Positions 4,088 through 11,740 of a DNA stretch of 11,962 nt are shown here, in pieces. The stretch is from KLAP211 sp964650085. Its GTDB lineage: Bacteria; Patescibacteriota; Dojkabacteria; J137. Positions within the stretch are counted from its first letter, which is position 1. Every line of letters begins with the position of its first letter. Where the stretch lies: assembly GCA_964650085.1 (NCBI GenBank), contig CAZYSE010000035.1, positions 1-11,962 on the forward strand, in the 5' to 3' direction. The notes under the pieces were generated by a model. It saw only the letters and a program-made list of their open reading frames with translations. It ran no database searches and was not told where the DNA came from. The position numbers and the translations under genes are program-made.

Positions 4088-6544
4088 CTAGAATCCTGGG
4101 AAACCACCAAACATTCCTCCTGGTTTCTTTGTTTCTTCTGTCTTCTCTTTAATAAAACTTCCTCTTAGCTTAACTTCGTTCTCGATAAGCGCAGCGTCCT
4201 TGCCATATTTTAGCCTTGAGACCTGTCTAATTAAGTCTGCAAGCTGAGGGTTGGGTTCTGACATCATATCGTATGGAGACTCGCCGTAAACCGCTCGTAG
4301 CGTGAAAGCTGGGGTAGGTTTTCCATCCACTTGAACTTTTACAAATGAAGTTAGGTTTTCTATCTGTTGCAAGTCTGCCTCTTCTAATTCTCCATCCAAT
4401 ACTTTTCTTAAGAATGGTGAATCTTCTTCTCCAACTCTAAAGATTGCTTTGTTACCAACGTTTCCGAAAACAGCGTCTTTAATTTTTGTGTCACCGCCTT
4501 GTCTAGTTAGCTGTCCCAAGAACTGGTGAGCAATTGTTAACGACAGTTTGTACTTTCTAGCTTCAGAGAGAATAATTTGAATTCCTTCTGTTAAAAAGTT
4601 TTGGAACTCGTCGATGTATAGATAAAAAGGTATTCGGTCAGCTTCTGGAATCTCGTCTCTTTCTAAAGCACCAACCAATAATTTACCGATAAGTATCATT
4701 CCCAATAAGTTTGCATTCATTTCTCCAATTCGTCCTTTCGACAATTTGGCGATGAGGATTTTCTTGCTATCCATAATATCTCTAAAGTCTAATGTGGATT
4801 TCTGTTGAGCAACAATTGGCCTTAGGTATGCGTTAGTTAGAAAAGGTGCAAGTTTAGAAACAACATATGGAACAATATTTTTAAGTGAAGCTTCTCCTCC
4901 TGCAGCCTCTGCTTGTTTTCTCCAGAAGTCGATAATTTCTTGATCTTTACATTTTGATAGTTTGTAATTTCTATAACCTTCATCTGCAAAGAGGTTAGGA
5001 ATCTCTAGCAATGTTGAACCGGACTCCTCATCTTCAGTTAAAAGCATGATTCCGTATCTAAAGTACTGCTCGAACATAGGTCCTCCAGTAACTTTTAGGT
5101 TGTATAGACTATCGAATATGTTCAACATTTCGTTAGTTACCAAGGTCTTCTGCGCTGGTGTTTTGAACTCTAGCATGTTTAATCCTATTGGCCTTTCAAT
5201 ATCTGACGGGTCGAAAATGATCACGTCCTCTATTCTCTCAGGCGGAATTTGCTGTAGTACTTTGTCTGCGTCAGATCCGTGAGGGTCGATATATGCACAA
5301 CCATGTCCCATTTTGATATCTCTAACCATCATTGAAAGCATGAAACCAGATTTACCCGAACCAGTTTGTCCGATAATGTAAAAGTGTCTTAGTCTAGCGT
5401 CTGGTTTAAGAAAAATTTCTTTCTCTGAACCTCTAAAAGTATTTTTTCCAATATACATGTAGTCCTGTTCCCATTGATTGATTGTAAAGTCTGGGGCAGG
5501 TAGTTTTTTAGATAAAAGCCATTTTATATGAGGCGCTTGAATGTTTTTATTCGGAAAGTGAATTAGTGTTGCGAGCTCTGCAGCATTTAATACGTTTTTG
5601 CTTCGTGGAATTCTATAAATAAAGTCCCTAGCAATTGTTTTATACTTTTTCTTTTCTTTTGCTGGTTTAAGTTTTTTTAGTTTGTTTCCTCCAATCTTAG
5701 AGAATTGGTCAAAAGTACTTGCAATATTAGTCATATGATTCTCGCTGGAGAACTTATCCGGTGAGCATACAACAACTCTTAGGTCTGTGTAGAACCCGTT
5801 CTTCTCTGCTTTTCTTTCAATTAATGAAAGTGTCTCGTCTGGAACTTTCTGCTTCGGTGGCTTAGGGGCTTTTTCACCCTCTTTTGCTTCTTTAGGTTGT
5901 GCATCTTCTCGAATTTTCTTAGCGTACTCCTTAGATTTGTTAATCCAATCGCCGCCTGCTGGAGCAATTACAACTTGAAAGCAAGCTGATTCGCCTGGTC
6001 CTAGTTTACTCATTACATCTGTTAACGTAGCTAAACTATCTACAGGAAGCTCGTCGTATGTTTGGAAAGGAATCTTACTGTCTTTGTCTGGTTCTAGAAT
6101 TCCATAAGACACATGACCGCTGTCTGGGAACAAATTGTATTCTTTAACTTTCAAAATTTCTGCACTTGGGTAAGTTCCGTTGATCAATCTGTCTACGACA
6201 CTAGAGATTTTTTTAGGACATACTACATAAAATCTAATGCTCTGATAATAGGCTATCAATTCAAAACTCACGAATGTTCTTGCCCCAATGAAGCTTTTTA
6301 CTCCTTTTAATTCCTCAGCAAAACCTGTTAAGCCCGAGAAAAGCTGTTCCATCGCTTTGATTTCTACGTCATTATTTTTTGTAAGTCTGATTTCGTAGAA
6401 AACTAAGTTTAATGATTTATCCATTAATACTCTTTCTTTCAGTTCTGTAATTAACCAAGAATAGATGCTAAAAATCAGCACAGTAACTAGCACTAGTATA
6501 AGTGCTGCGATTAAAACTGTTCCCAAAACATCTGAACTTTGCAT
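4088..6544 (-). CDS. Membrane-anchored HerA/VirD4-type (TraG/TraD-like) ATPase
   Basis: 818 residues. A single membrane helix at about 8-28 anchors a cytoplasmic protein. Residues 40-380 are a long region with a Lys/Pro/Glu-rich insert (205-240). The motor domain follows: Walker A GQTGSGKS (392-399), the DPHGSD strand (420-425) typical of HerA, VirB4 and VirD4 proteins, Walker B YLYIDEFQNF (641-650), and LTIAHQFLGQL (669-679) with a sensor Gln. The tail is Gly/Phe-rich (MFGGFPGF). Relatives couple DNA to secretion channels or pump DNA or protein with ATP. No relaxase, VirB channel gene or pilin is visible here, so a conjugation role is not shown; DNA uptake, pilus-linked transport or a CPR-specific envelope motor are alternatives. 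A promoter TTACCA/TAAAAT lies at 6553-6581, so close to the ATG that the mRNA would be nearly leaderless. The gene upstream is 146 bases away. Confidence 0.85.
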   Translation of the reverse strand: MQSSDVLGTVLIAALILVLVTVLIFSIYSWLITELKERVLMDKSLNLVFYEIRLTKNNDVEIKAMEQLFSGLTGFAEELKGVKSFIGARTFVSFELIAYYQSIRFYVVCPKKISSVVDRLINGTYPSAEILKVKEYNLFPDSGHVSYGILEPDKDSKIPFQTYDELPVDSLATLTDVMSKLGPGESACFQVVIAPAGGDWINKSKEYAKKIREDAQPKEAKEGEKAPKPPKQKVPDETLSLIERKAEKNGFYTDLRVVVCSPDKFSSENHMTNIASTFDQFSKIGGNKLKKLKPAKEKKKYKTIARDFIYRIPRSKNVLNAAELATLIHFPNKNIQAPHIKWLLSKKLPAPDFTINQWEQDYMYIGKNTFRGSEKEIFLKPDARLRHFYIIGQTGSGKSGFMLSMMVRDIKMGHGCAYIDPHGSDADKVLQQIPPERIEDVIIFDPSDIERPIGLNMLEFKTPAQKTLVTNEMLNIFDSLYNLKVTGGPMFEQYFRYGIMLLTEDEESGSTLLEIPNLFADEGYRNYKLSKCKDQEIIDFWRKQAEAAGGEASLKNIVPYVVSKLAPFLTNAYLRPIVAQQKSTLDFRDIMDSKKILIAKLSKGRIGEMNANLLGMILIGKLLVGALERDEIPEADRIPFYLYIDEFQNFLTEGIQIILSEARKYKLSLTIAHQFLGQLTRQGGDTKIKDAVFGNVGNKAIFRVGEEDSPFLRKVLDGELEEADLQQIENLTSFVKVQVDGKPTPAFTLRAVYGESPYDMMSEPNPQLADLIRQVSRLKYGKDAALIENEVKLRGSFIKEKTEETKKPGGMFGGFPGF

Positions 6545-6552
6545 ACGAAACT

Positions 6553-6581
6553 ATTTTACAGTAAAACGAAACAAGTGGTAA
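6553..6581 (-). promoter_or_regulatory. Putative promoter of the ATPase gene
   Basis: On the minus strand TTACCA (6576-6581), a 17-base spacer, and TAAAAT (6553-6558). The -10 ends eight bases before the ATG, so initiation should fall one to three bases upstream of it. Confidence 0.4.
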
Positions 6582-6682
6582 GAAGAAAAGGCTCCAAGTT
6601 CCAATATCTAAATTCTAAAAAAAACTCAAAGTTCAGAAAAATAATTCTTATTTTCGAATTTCGAGCTTCAAGCTTAGAATTT

Positions 6683-6699
6683 CAGGCTTCTTAAGCCTG
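6683..6699 (-). terminator. Hairpin spanning the stop codon of the 189-residue gene
   Basis: On the minus strand CAGGCTT, a 3-base loop, AAGCCTG: 7 bp, overlapping the TAA stop and followed by AAATTCT. The T run is poor, so this is a weak terminator or an RNA-end protector. A second small stem (AGCTT-C-AAGCT) lies at 6664-6674. Confidence 0.4.
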
Positions 6700-7260
6700 C
6701 GACGATAGTTCTTTGAGAAACTTTTCCCACAATATTTTCAACCACACCTCAGGGTTGCTATGGCTTGCAGAGGCGCTCTTGGAAATAAAATCCTGAATGC
6801 TCTTAGTATCATCGGGTTTAAAGAGTTTTGGTGTAAACCCTTCTCCAAAAGGCATTGGAATTGCTGTTTTAGCGATCTTCATTTTGGGGGAACTTGTTTT
6901 CACTTTCAAATCACTCATGCTCTGCCCATTTGCATCAGTTTGCTCTGTAGCTTTTTCAATTTTATTAGATGAATCAGGATTTTTTTCAACCTCAATCTTC
7001 GAATCAAAATTTGCGTCTATCTGTGGAATTACTTCAGGTAAAACCAAAGCTTCTGGGCTTCCTTTACTGTCTGAAGAAGCTTGGAGCAATTGAGTTTTTA
7101 CAAATCTGTATGCGACTTCTCCTGTTACTGCTTGACCGTTAGGAGCTGTGAAAAGAACGTCTCCGTTTTCTCCTGGACCTAAGTATTTAAATCCGAATTT
7201 TTCTAAGTAAACAATTAATTGTTTTATGCTGTCGCTTTGAATCGTTGTTGAATTATTCAT
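6691..7260 (-). CDS. Hypothetical protein with a small N-terminal domain and disordered middle
   Basis: 189 residues, not recognised. The N-terminal 60 residues look folded (IKQLIVYLEKFGFKYLGPG, then DVLFTAPNGQAVTGEVAYRF), suggesting a small helix-plus-strand unit. Residues 62-135 are rich in Ser, Asp, Lys, Glu and Pro and probably disordered. The C-terminus (SIQDFISKSA, then PEVWLKILWEKFLKEL) is amphipathic helix. There is no signal peptide or membrane helix, so it should be cytoplasmic. It precedes the ATPase gene on the same strand by 146 bases, and that ATPase has its own promoter, so shared function is only suggested. An adaptor-like role would fit the two ends joined by a flexible linker, but nothing shows it. 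No Shine-Dalgarno precedes the ATG. Confidence 0.65.
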   Translation of the reverse strand: MNNSTTIQSDSIKQLIVYLEKFGFKYLGPGENGDVLFTAPNGQAVTGEVAYRFVKTQLLQASSDSKGSPEALVLPEVIPQIDANFDSKIEVEKNPDSSNKIEKATEQTDANGQSMSDLKVKTSSPKMKIAKTAIPMPFGEGFTPKLFKPDDTKSIQDFISKSASASHSNPEVWLKILWEKFLKELSSQA

Positions 7261-7365
7261 ACATTTAAGAGTTTATCATAAAGAAGCGAGAAAATTTCAA
7301 GTCAGAAATTTTAGGATATAGGATTTATGATTTAGGTTTAGATATTGGACATTGGATATTCGGAT

Positions 7366-7821
7366 TTATAGATTATATTGTTTCCTATCCAGTTCAATCT
7401 CGTGCTTTTGATCTCTCTCTTTAACCTTACTTTTCTTCTCGTACTTCTTTTTCCCTCTAACAGTCGCAATTAAAACTTTAATTAATCCACGGTCGTTTAA
7501 ATATACTTCTAGGGGAATCATGGTTGTTCCTTTAGACTTAGTCTTTGAAATTATTCCTAGAATCTCGCTTTTTTTAAGGAGTAGTTTTCTGTTTCTAGTT
7601 TCGAGATTTTTATCTTGCACAAATGAACCGTTAAGCAATCCTACTCTCATGCCTACAAGAATCAATTCATAATCTCGTGGGAATACGTAAGCTGCTGTGA
7701 TGTTGAAGTTTGTACTTTTGATTGATTTTACTTCCCAGCCGAACAAAGAAATTCCCGCTTCATATTTCTCGAGAATTTCGTAGTCAAAGTATGCTTTTTT
7801 GTTTGTTGATAGAGTTTTCAA
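7366..7821 (-). CDS. smpB: SsrA-binding protein SmpB
   Basis: SmpB binds tmRNA and carries it to ribosomes stalled on mRNAs without a stop codon. Family features are plain: NKKAYFDYEILEKYEAG near the N-terminus, GWEVKSIKS (usually GTEVKS), the block RKLLLKKSEI, KTKSKGTTMIPLEVYLNDRG, then KVLIATVRGKKKYEKK and a basic C-terminal tail ending in KERD and further charged residues; the tail normally enters the ribosomal A site. No in-frame ATG lies upstream of the conserved part. TTG at 7821 gives MKTLSTNKKAY, which matches typical SmpB starts (151 residues); GTG at 7851 would add ten residues unlike the family. TTG is preferred. No Shine-Dalgarno is seen. No tmRNA gene was recognised nearby. Confidence 0.93.
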   Translation of the reverse strand: MKTLSTNKKAYFDYEILEKYEAGISLFGWEVKSIKSTNFNITAAYVFPRDYELILVGMRVGLLNGSFVQDKNLETRNRKLLLKKSEILGIISKTKSKGTTMIPLEVYLNDRGLIKVLIATVRGKKKYEKKSKVKERDQKHEIELDRKQYNL

Positions 7822-7855
7822 GGTGTTTATTAATCTGCATAATGATAACACCCCT

Positions 7856-7873
7856 GTTTCGATAAATCGAAAC
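7856..7873. repeat. Perfect 18-bp palindrome upstream of smpB
   Basis: GTTTCGAT-AA-ATCGAAAC, 8-bp arms, next to the larger four-way palindrome. It lies 5-22 bases upstream of the alternative GTG start of smpB and could affect its expression. Confidence 0.6.
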
Positions 7874-7889
7874 TTTCCCCTTCGGCTAA

Positions 7890-7964
7890 TAACTCCCCAC
7901 CCGATAAATCGGGATCCCCTCTTAAATTAAGAGGGGAAAGATTGCGTAGCAATCAGGGGAGTTA
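7890..7964. repeat. 75-bp four-way (cloverleaf-like) palindromic element
   Basis: An outer 9-bp stem TAACTCCCC/GGGGAGTTA (7890-7898 with 7956-7964) encloses three perfect hairpins: CCCGAT-AA-ATCGGG (7900-7913), CCCCTCTTAA-A-TTAAGAGGGG (7916-7936) and GATTGC-GTA-GCAATC (7940-7954). Almost every base is paired. It has no tRNA features and no coding capacity. The layout suggests a dispersed palindromic repeat (REP or MITE type) or a structured RNA. The gene-free stretch 7852-8108 holds this element, the palindrome at 7856-7873 and the terminator at 8024-8044, with nothing else recognised. Confidence 0.75.
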
Positions 7965-8023
7965 GATTGTTGAGTCATGATAGAGTAACGTACACACACA
8001 TGTTGACTGGGGTTTGGGAAGAA

Positions 8024-8044
8024 ATCCCGCAATGACTGCGGGAT
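8024..8044 (-). terminator. Terminator of the four-gene operon
   Basis: On the minus strand ATCCCGCA, a 5-base loop, TGCGGGAT, then TTCTT. An 8-bp GC-rich stem 65 bases after the stop codon of the 917-residue gene, where the operon should end. Confidence 0.65.
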
Positions 8045-8108
8045 CCATTCTATGTTTATAGGGGCGTCTTTCGGTCTTCTTTTTTTCGATCTTTTAGCTT
8101 TTTGGGGA

Positions 8109-10862
8109 TTACAGTCCTAACTTAATAACCTTCAAATGATCCAAAACATACATCGCATTCTCATTTGGAACAATTACAATCTCATCTAAATCTGTAAATG
8201 TATTATCTGTTCCTCTATAAACGTATTGTTTTAGAAGTGTTAATCCTTTCTCGTTTGTATCGTCAATTCTAAACAAGAAGATTCTCTTGTTTGCCGGATC
8301 TCCAACAGCCAGATAAGTATCTACTACATCCAACGATGAACCGTTTTGTAGTGAACTTATATCTCCTTGAGAAATATTTGATATCAAGTTTGTTGTTAAT
8401 GTGTTTGCTTCTCTAGCAAAGTATCTCTTTATTCCTTGCCCTTTGATTAGAACGTAAATTTCGTATGGGGTAGCAATGTCTACGGCAGTTGTATAGTCAG
8501 GATCTACTCTCCAATTTGTATTGAATTCTCCCGACTGAGTTGCTCCCCCACTAACGTAGCTTCCACCTTCTTGATCTCTTTTGAAGATCTGGCTCGTAGA
8601 GTTTCTAACTTCGTAAAGTGAATTGTTTCCAGTATAAAGTGCAGACTCTGTTACTCTACCAATGTTGCTAGCAGATAAACCTGGGAATCTGCTTGCGCTA
8701 TTCTCTACATCATACTCAAAGATTCCCATTGCAGAACTAGTATCGTTGTCGTAGAAAATTATGTCTCCGTCTACGTTTCTAACTAGTGTATACGGCTGAT
8801 TCAATCCTGAAATAAAGTTTTGTGGGACTCCATTTAATGATGCTGTTGCAACTCTGTAGATAACATTTCTTCCTTGGTCACTAATGTAAATTCCACCGTT
8901 TGAATATTCAATATCCGCTAAGTTTGCGTCTGGATAACTCTTTCCTACGTCTACAAGAATCTGTGGTGTTGTTACTGCAACAACGTCTAAAACTCTATCT
9001 TTTGTAAGTTCGATGTTCTTTTGAACTGTGCCCAAATCATCTACTAATAATCCATCTCTTTTTTGAACATTTATCTCTGCATTTAATCTATCTAAATCTG
9101 CAATAAGATTTTGTTTGCCTACGTCTCCTCCAGCTTTTGCTGTGCTTACTTTAGAGTCTAAAGTTCTTTGTGAGCTTTGGAACTCCGAAAGCTTTGATCT
9201 TGCTGTATCTAATTGTTCTTGTTGAGTTCTTGCTTCCTGAGCACTTCTAATAGAGTTTGTAATTACAATGAATAGAAGTATAACTACAATAATCAGAATT
9301 ATTCTGTTTCTTCTTCGTCTTTTTGCTCGAACTAACCTATCTCTTCTATTGTCTCCAATTCCTAGTATTTCCTTTTTGAATAATTCGATTCCAGAGAAAA
9401 TTAACTCTCGTAATATCGACAAGAACTTGCTGAAGTAAGTAGAAATTGTACTGCTGTTATTTCCTAAACCATTTTTGTAGAAACCTGATAGTTTCCCTCT
9501 AACATCGCTAACCTTACCTAGAACGTTATCCTTAAACCCAGCAGACTGTGTGTTTAAGTTTCTTTGTGTTGTTCTTGGTAAAGGTTGAACATATCCTTCT
9601 TCCTCGTCATCTGCCATTAGATCATCGTTTTCTTCGTAGTCCGCATCGTCTAATCTACTTGTTATCGGTTGAACTTCTTCGTCTGATTCTTCAAACGGTG
9701 TCAATGCAGAAGGATCTTTTTCTATTGTATCTTCAGAAATTGCTTGATCGAAACTCTCTTCAGAACTTTCTTGATCTAAATCATTTGAATCTTCTGACGT
9801 TTCTTGATCAACTTCTTCGTCGTATAGTCTTGATGCAGATGCAACCGGTAAAGCTACTGCTCTCCTTTGACCTGGTTCAGGTAAGGTTTCATCTTGTGTA
9901 AATTCGCCTTCTTCTTGTTGGTAATTCTGTTCAAGCTGTTTTGCTTGTCTTTTATTATTAAGTTCAATTACTTTATCTTTTAGAACGATTAGTTTACCTC
10001 TTGTAAAGTTTCCAGCTTTAATAAGGTTTGCCTTTGCAACAGATGAGAACACTTTAAGTTTTTCTCCTACTAAAGCCATTTTAGAAACCTCTGTAATCTG
10101 TGACATCGCACTTTCTCCTCTTGGATTAAATTCTCGAGGCATATTTCGATCTGTGTCATAGGCTTGTTCTGCAGCATCATCCGTAATAGGAGTTGGAAGT
10201 TCTTCTTCAATTTCAATTGGGATAGCTGTATCTCTGTAAACCATCATCATTGCGGTTCCTTCGGAAGATTCTGGATATGAAGCTTTTAATTTTTCGAAAT
10301 CAAGCACACTTGCTCCATGAACTAGTTCTGAATCTGAGAATTCTTTTGATGCCTGAGATGTTGATAGGAAAAGTCGATCGTTATCATCTAATTCTAGGCT
10401 TCCTGTTTTAAAGAATCCTGAATCTGCTGCATCGGAAAGTGCGTCTGAGATGTCGATTAATTTACCTTCTCTAAAGATTTTTATTTTACTCTCTCCAACA
10501 ATAGCAGCGTAAGCAAAACTATCGTCGTAAACTACGACTGCAAGTTCAATATCTAATCCTTTCTCCATTAATGCTTCTTCTTTGGAAAGTATGTATTCCA
10601 TTTTTCCTTTCATCTTCCACAGAGCATTTTCTAATCTACTTACTTGATCTGCATACTCTTTTGTATCAGAAAAATATATTCCTTGAAGTTCGTCTAGAAG
10701 TAATTTGCCCGCATTGTCTAAGTTGAATTCATCGCTGTCTACAAAGATTTTTGCTACAACAAACATTTCTTTGCCTGATTGATCTTCGGGAACAAAAGCG
10801 AATACTCTCGCCCAATTTCCGAAGGATTGTTTGCCGGTTATAAAGTCTGCTTTAATTGCCAT
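8109..10862 (-). CDS. Membrane protein: degenerate PP2C-like domain, one helix, coiled coil and beta-propeller
   Basis: 917 residues in four parts. Residues 1-215 follow a PP2C (PPM) phosphatase layout: AAIVGESKIKIFREGKL matches the GDSRxYLxRxG strand, DDNDRLFLSTSQASKEFSDSEL matches the GDRLLLCSDGL block, and EGTAMMMVYR matches the DNxT end. The metal-binding Asp residues appear replaced (GD to GE, DG to TS, DN to EG), so it is probably a pseudophosphatase. Residues 220-440 are an acidic, Ser/Glu/Asp-rich linker. A basic cluster RAKRRRRNR (512-520) precedes the single helix (521-537), fixing the N-terminus inside. Residues 540-625 are coiled coil, and 635-917 are repeated strand motifs (IYISDQGRNVIYR, IFKRD, MYVLDHLKVIKL) resembling an NHL- or six-blade-type propeller outside the cell. 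It likely links an outside ligand or structure to a cytoplasmic partner. Last gene of the operon, 31 bases after the previous one; TTAAGA-16-TATACT at 10870-10897 may be an internal promoter. Confidence 0.8.
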   Translation of the reverse strand: MAIKADFITGKQSFGNWARVFAFVPEDQSGKEMFVVAKIFVDSDEFNLDNAGKLLLDELQGIYFSDTKEYADQVSRLENALWKMKGKMEYILSKEEALMEKGLDIELAVVVYDDSFAYAAIVGESKIKIFREGKLIDISDALSDAADSGFFKTGSLELDDNDRLFLSTSQASKEFSDSELVHGASVLDFEKLKASYPESSEGTAMMMVYRDTAIPIEIEEELPTPITDDAAEQAYDTDRNMPREFNPRGESAMSQITEVSKMALVGEKLKVFSSVAKANLIKAGNFTRGKLIVLKDKVIELNNKRQAKQLEQNYQQEEGEFTQDETLPEPGQRRAVALPVASASRLYDEEVDQETSEDSNDLDQESSEESFDQAISEDTIEKDPSALTPFEESDEEVQPITSRLDDADYEENDDLMADDEEEGYVQPLPRTTQRNLNTQSAGFKDNVLGKVSDVRGKLSGFYKNGLGNNSSTISTYFSKFLSILRELIFSGIELFKKEILGIGDNRRDRLVRAKRRRRNRIILIIVVILLFIVITNSIRSAQEARTQQEQLDTARSKLSEFQSSQRTLDSKVSTAKAGGDVGKQNLIADLDRLNAEINVQKRDGLLVDDLGTVQKNIELTKDRVLDVVAVTTPQILVDVGKSYPDANLADIEYSNGGIYISDQGRNVIYRVATASLNGVPQNFISGLNQPYTLVRNVDGDIIFYDNDTSSAMGIFEYDVENSASRFPGLSASNIGRVTESALYTGNNSLYEVRNSTSQIFKRDQEGGSYVSGGATQSGEFNTNWRVDPDYTTAVDIATPYEIYVLIKGQGIKRYFAREANTLTTNLISNISQGDISSLQNGSSLDVVDTYLAVGDPANKRIFLFRIDDTNEKGLTLLKQYVYRGTDNTFTDLDEIVIVPNENAMYVLDHLKVIKLGL

Positions 10863-10893
10863 ATATATCAGTATATAGAATTTTTGATAATTC

Positions 10894-11112
10894 TTAAACA
10901 GGTATTGTAATAATTAGCAGAAGAACGATAAGCAGAAGGACTATGTAAGCCATAGCCACAAAGAATATGAATGCCCCGTTCTGCGTTCTCACGATTTTGT
11001 TCATTCTCGTAATCTGTCGAGTAATAAAAAGCCCCGCCAGTAAATGAAACAATGCCACCACGATTGCGAAGATTTTAATGATTCCAATTATTGAAGTTAA
11101 ATCAATTTCCAT
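10894..11112 (-). CDS. Small two-helix membrane protein
   Basis: 72 residues from the ATG at 11112. Helices at about 8-32 (IGIIKIFAIVVALFHLLAGLF) and 45-71 (FIFFVAMAYIVLLLIVLLLII) flank a short polar, basic loop (RQITRMNKIVRTQNG) that should be cytoplasmic. Not recognised; small two-helix proteins of this kind are common in CPR genomes. The chosen ATG overlaps the 3' end of the PH-domain gene by 11 bases (ATG GAA ATT GA), a typical arrangement for translational coupling. An upstream ATG at 11133 would add seven polar residues (MWRDHST) and increase the overlap, and is less likely. Its position between two membrane proteins suggests a small subunit of the same complex; this is inference. Confidence 0.7.
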   Translation of the reverse strand: MEIDLTSIIGIIKIFAIVVALFHLLAGLFITRQITRMNKIVRTQNGAFIFFVAMAYIVLLLIVLLLIITIPV

Positions 11113-11740
11113 TGTTGAATGATCTCGCCACAAAGGCTAGGTCTGAAATAATATCTCTTACCTTAGTAGGTTTTGAAATGTAAGGAAAAACCATCGTTCT
11201 GTCGTTTGCTTCTGTTGTAATTGTAATGTTTCCAAAGTTGAATAGTGCTGCTAAAACTCCTGGGGTCTTCTCTCTTACACTTTCGATACTTGTTAACGCA
11301 ATTTCTTCTACTTGGTAGGATGCAAATGGTTTGAAAATTACATCCATAACTTTTTCGTTGGTAACGAAATATATATCGTAATACCAATCAATAAAGTTTT
11401 TAAAGATGTTAGTAAAAACAAATGAATAGTATGCAAGTACAATTACTGCATAAGCTTGCCTGTTTAATTCTGGAAGATTTGCATTAAAAACTCCTAGGAG
11501 TAGTGCAGCAATTACTGGAACCATGAGATACAGAAAGTTGTTTATTAACCAACCAGTATTCGTAAGCCAGTGTCTTCTTGCCATTATATATACTTTCTCG
11601 TTTCTATTTTGTCCTTCGAAAGTAAACGTTGGTCTAAAATGCACAGAACCAAAAAACCCCGAACTTCTTTTAGGTACAATCTGATCCATTTTCTGGAGCA
11701 TCATCATCTTTTTTGCATCTGGGTTGTAAGCTGGATTCAT
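11102..11740 (-). CDS. Bacterial PH-domain (bPH2/YdbS-like) membrane protein
   Basis: 212 residues. A polar N-terminus (1-60) is followed by two membrane helices at about 63-85 (TGWLINNFLYLMVPVIAALLLG) and 95-115 (AYAVIVLAYYSFVFTNIF). Then comes a bPH2-type beta domain (118-205): WYYDIYFVTNEKVMDV, the usual entry of this domain, followed by alternating strands (YQVEEIALTSIESVREK, ALFNFGNITITTEAND) and a closing helix (VRDIISDLAFVARS). Two helices followed by a bPH2 domain is the standard layout of the YdbS/YdbT-related family, which is membrane-associated and of poorly known function. The ATG at 11740 directly follows the TAA of the upstream gene (TAAATG), so the two are coupled. No Shine-Dalgarno. 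Confidence 0.8.
   Translation of the reverse strand: MNPAYNPDAKKMMMLQKMDQIVPKRSSGFFGSVHFRPTFTFEGQNRNEKVYIMARRHWLTNTGWLINNFLYLMVPVIAALLLGVFNANLPELNRQAYAVIVLAYYSFVFTNIFKNFIDWYYDIYFVTNEKVMDVIFKPFASYQVEEIALTSIESVREKTPGVLAALFNFGNITITTEANDRTMVFPYISKPTKVRDIISDLAFVARSFNNGN

Noticed and set aside
7852..8108. tmRNA (ssrA) gene next to smpB
   Set aside because: The region has strong hairpins but no tRNA-like Ala domain, no T-loop motif and no tag-peptide frame was found.
9548..9901. Leucine-rich open frame of 117 codons on the + strand
   Set aside because: It is antisense to the acidic linker of the 917-residue protein; the Leu-rich composition is the mirror of Glu, Asp and Ser codons.
11163..11387. 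Second minus-strand frame inside the PH-domain gene
   Set aside because: It overlaps the bPH2 coding sequence in another frame and has no protein-like features.
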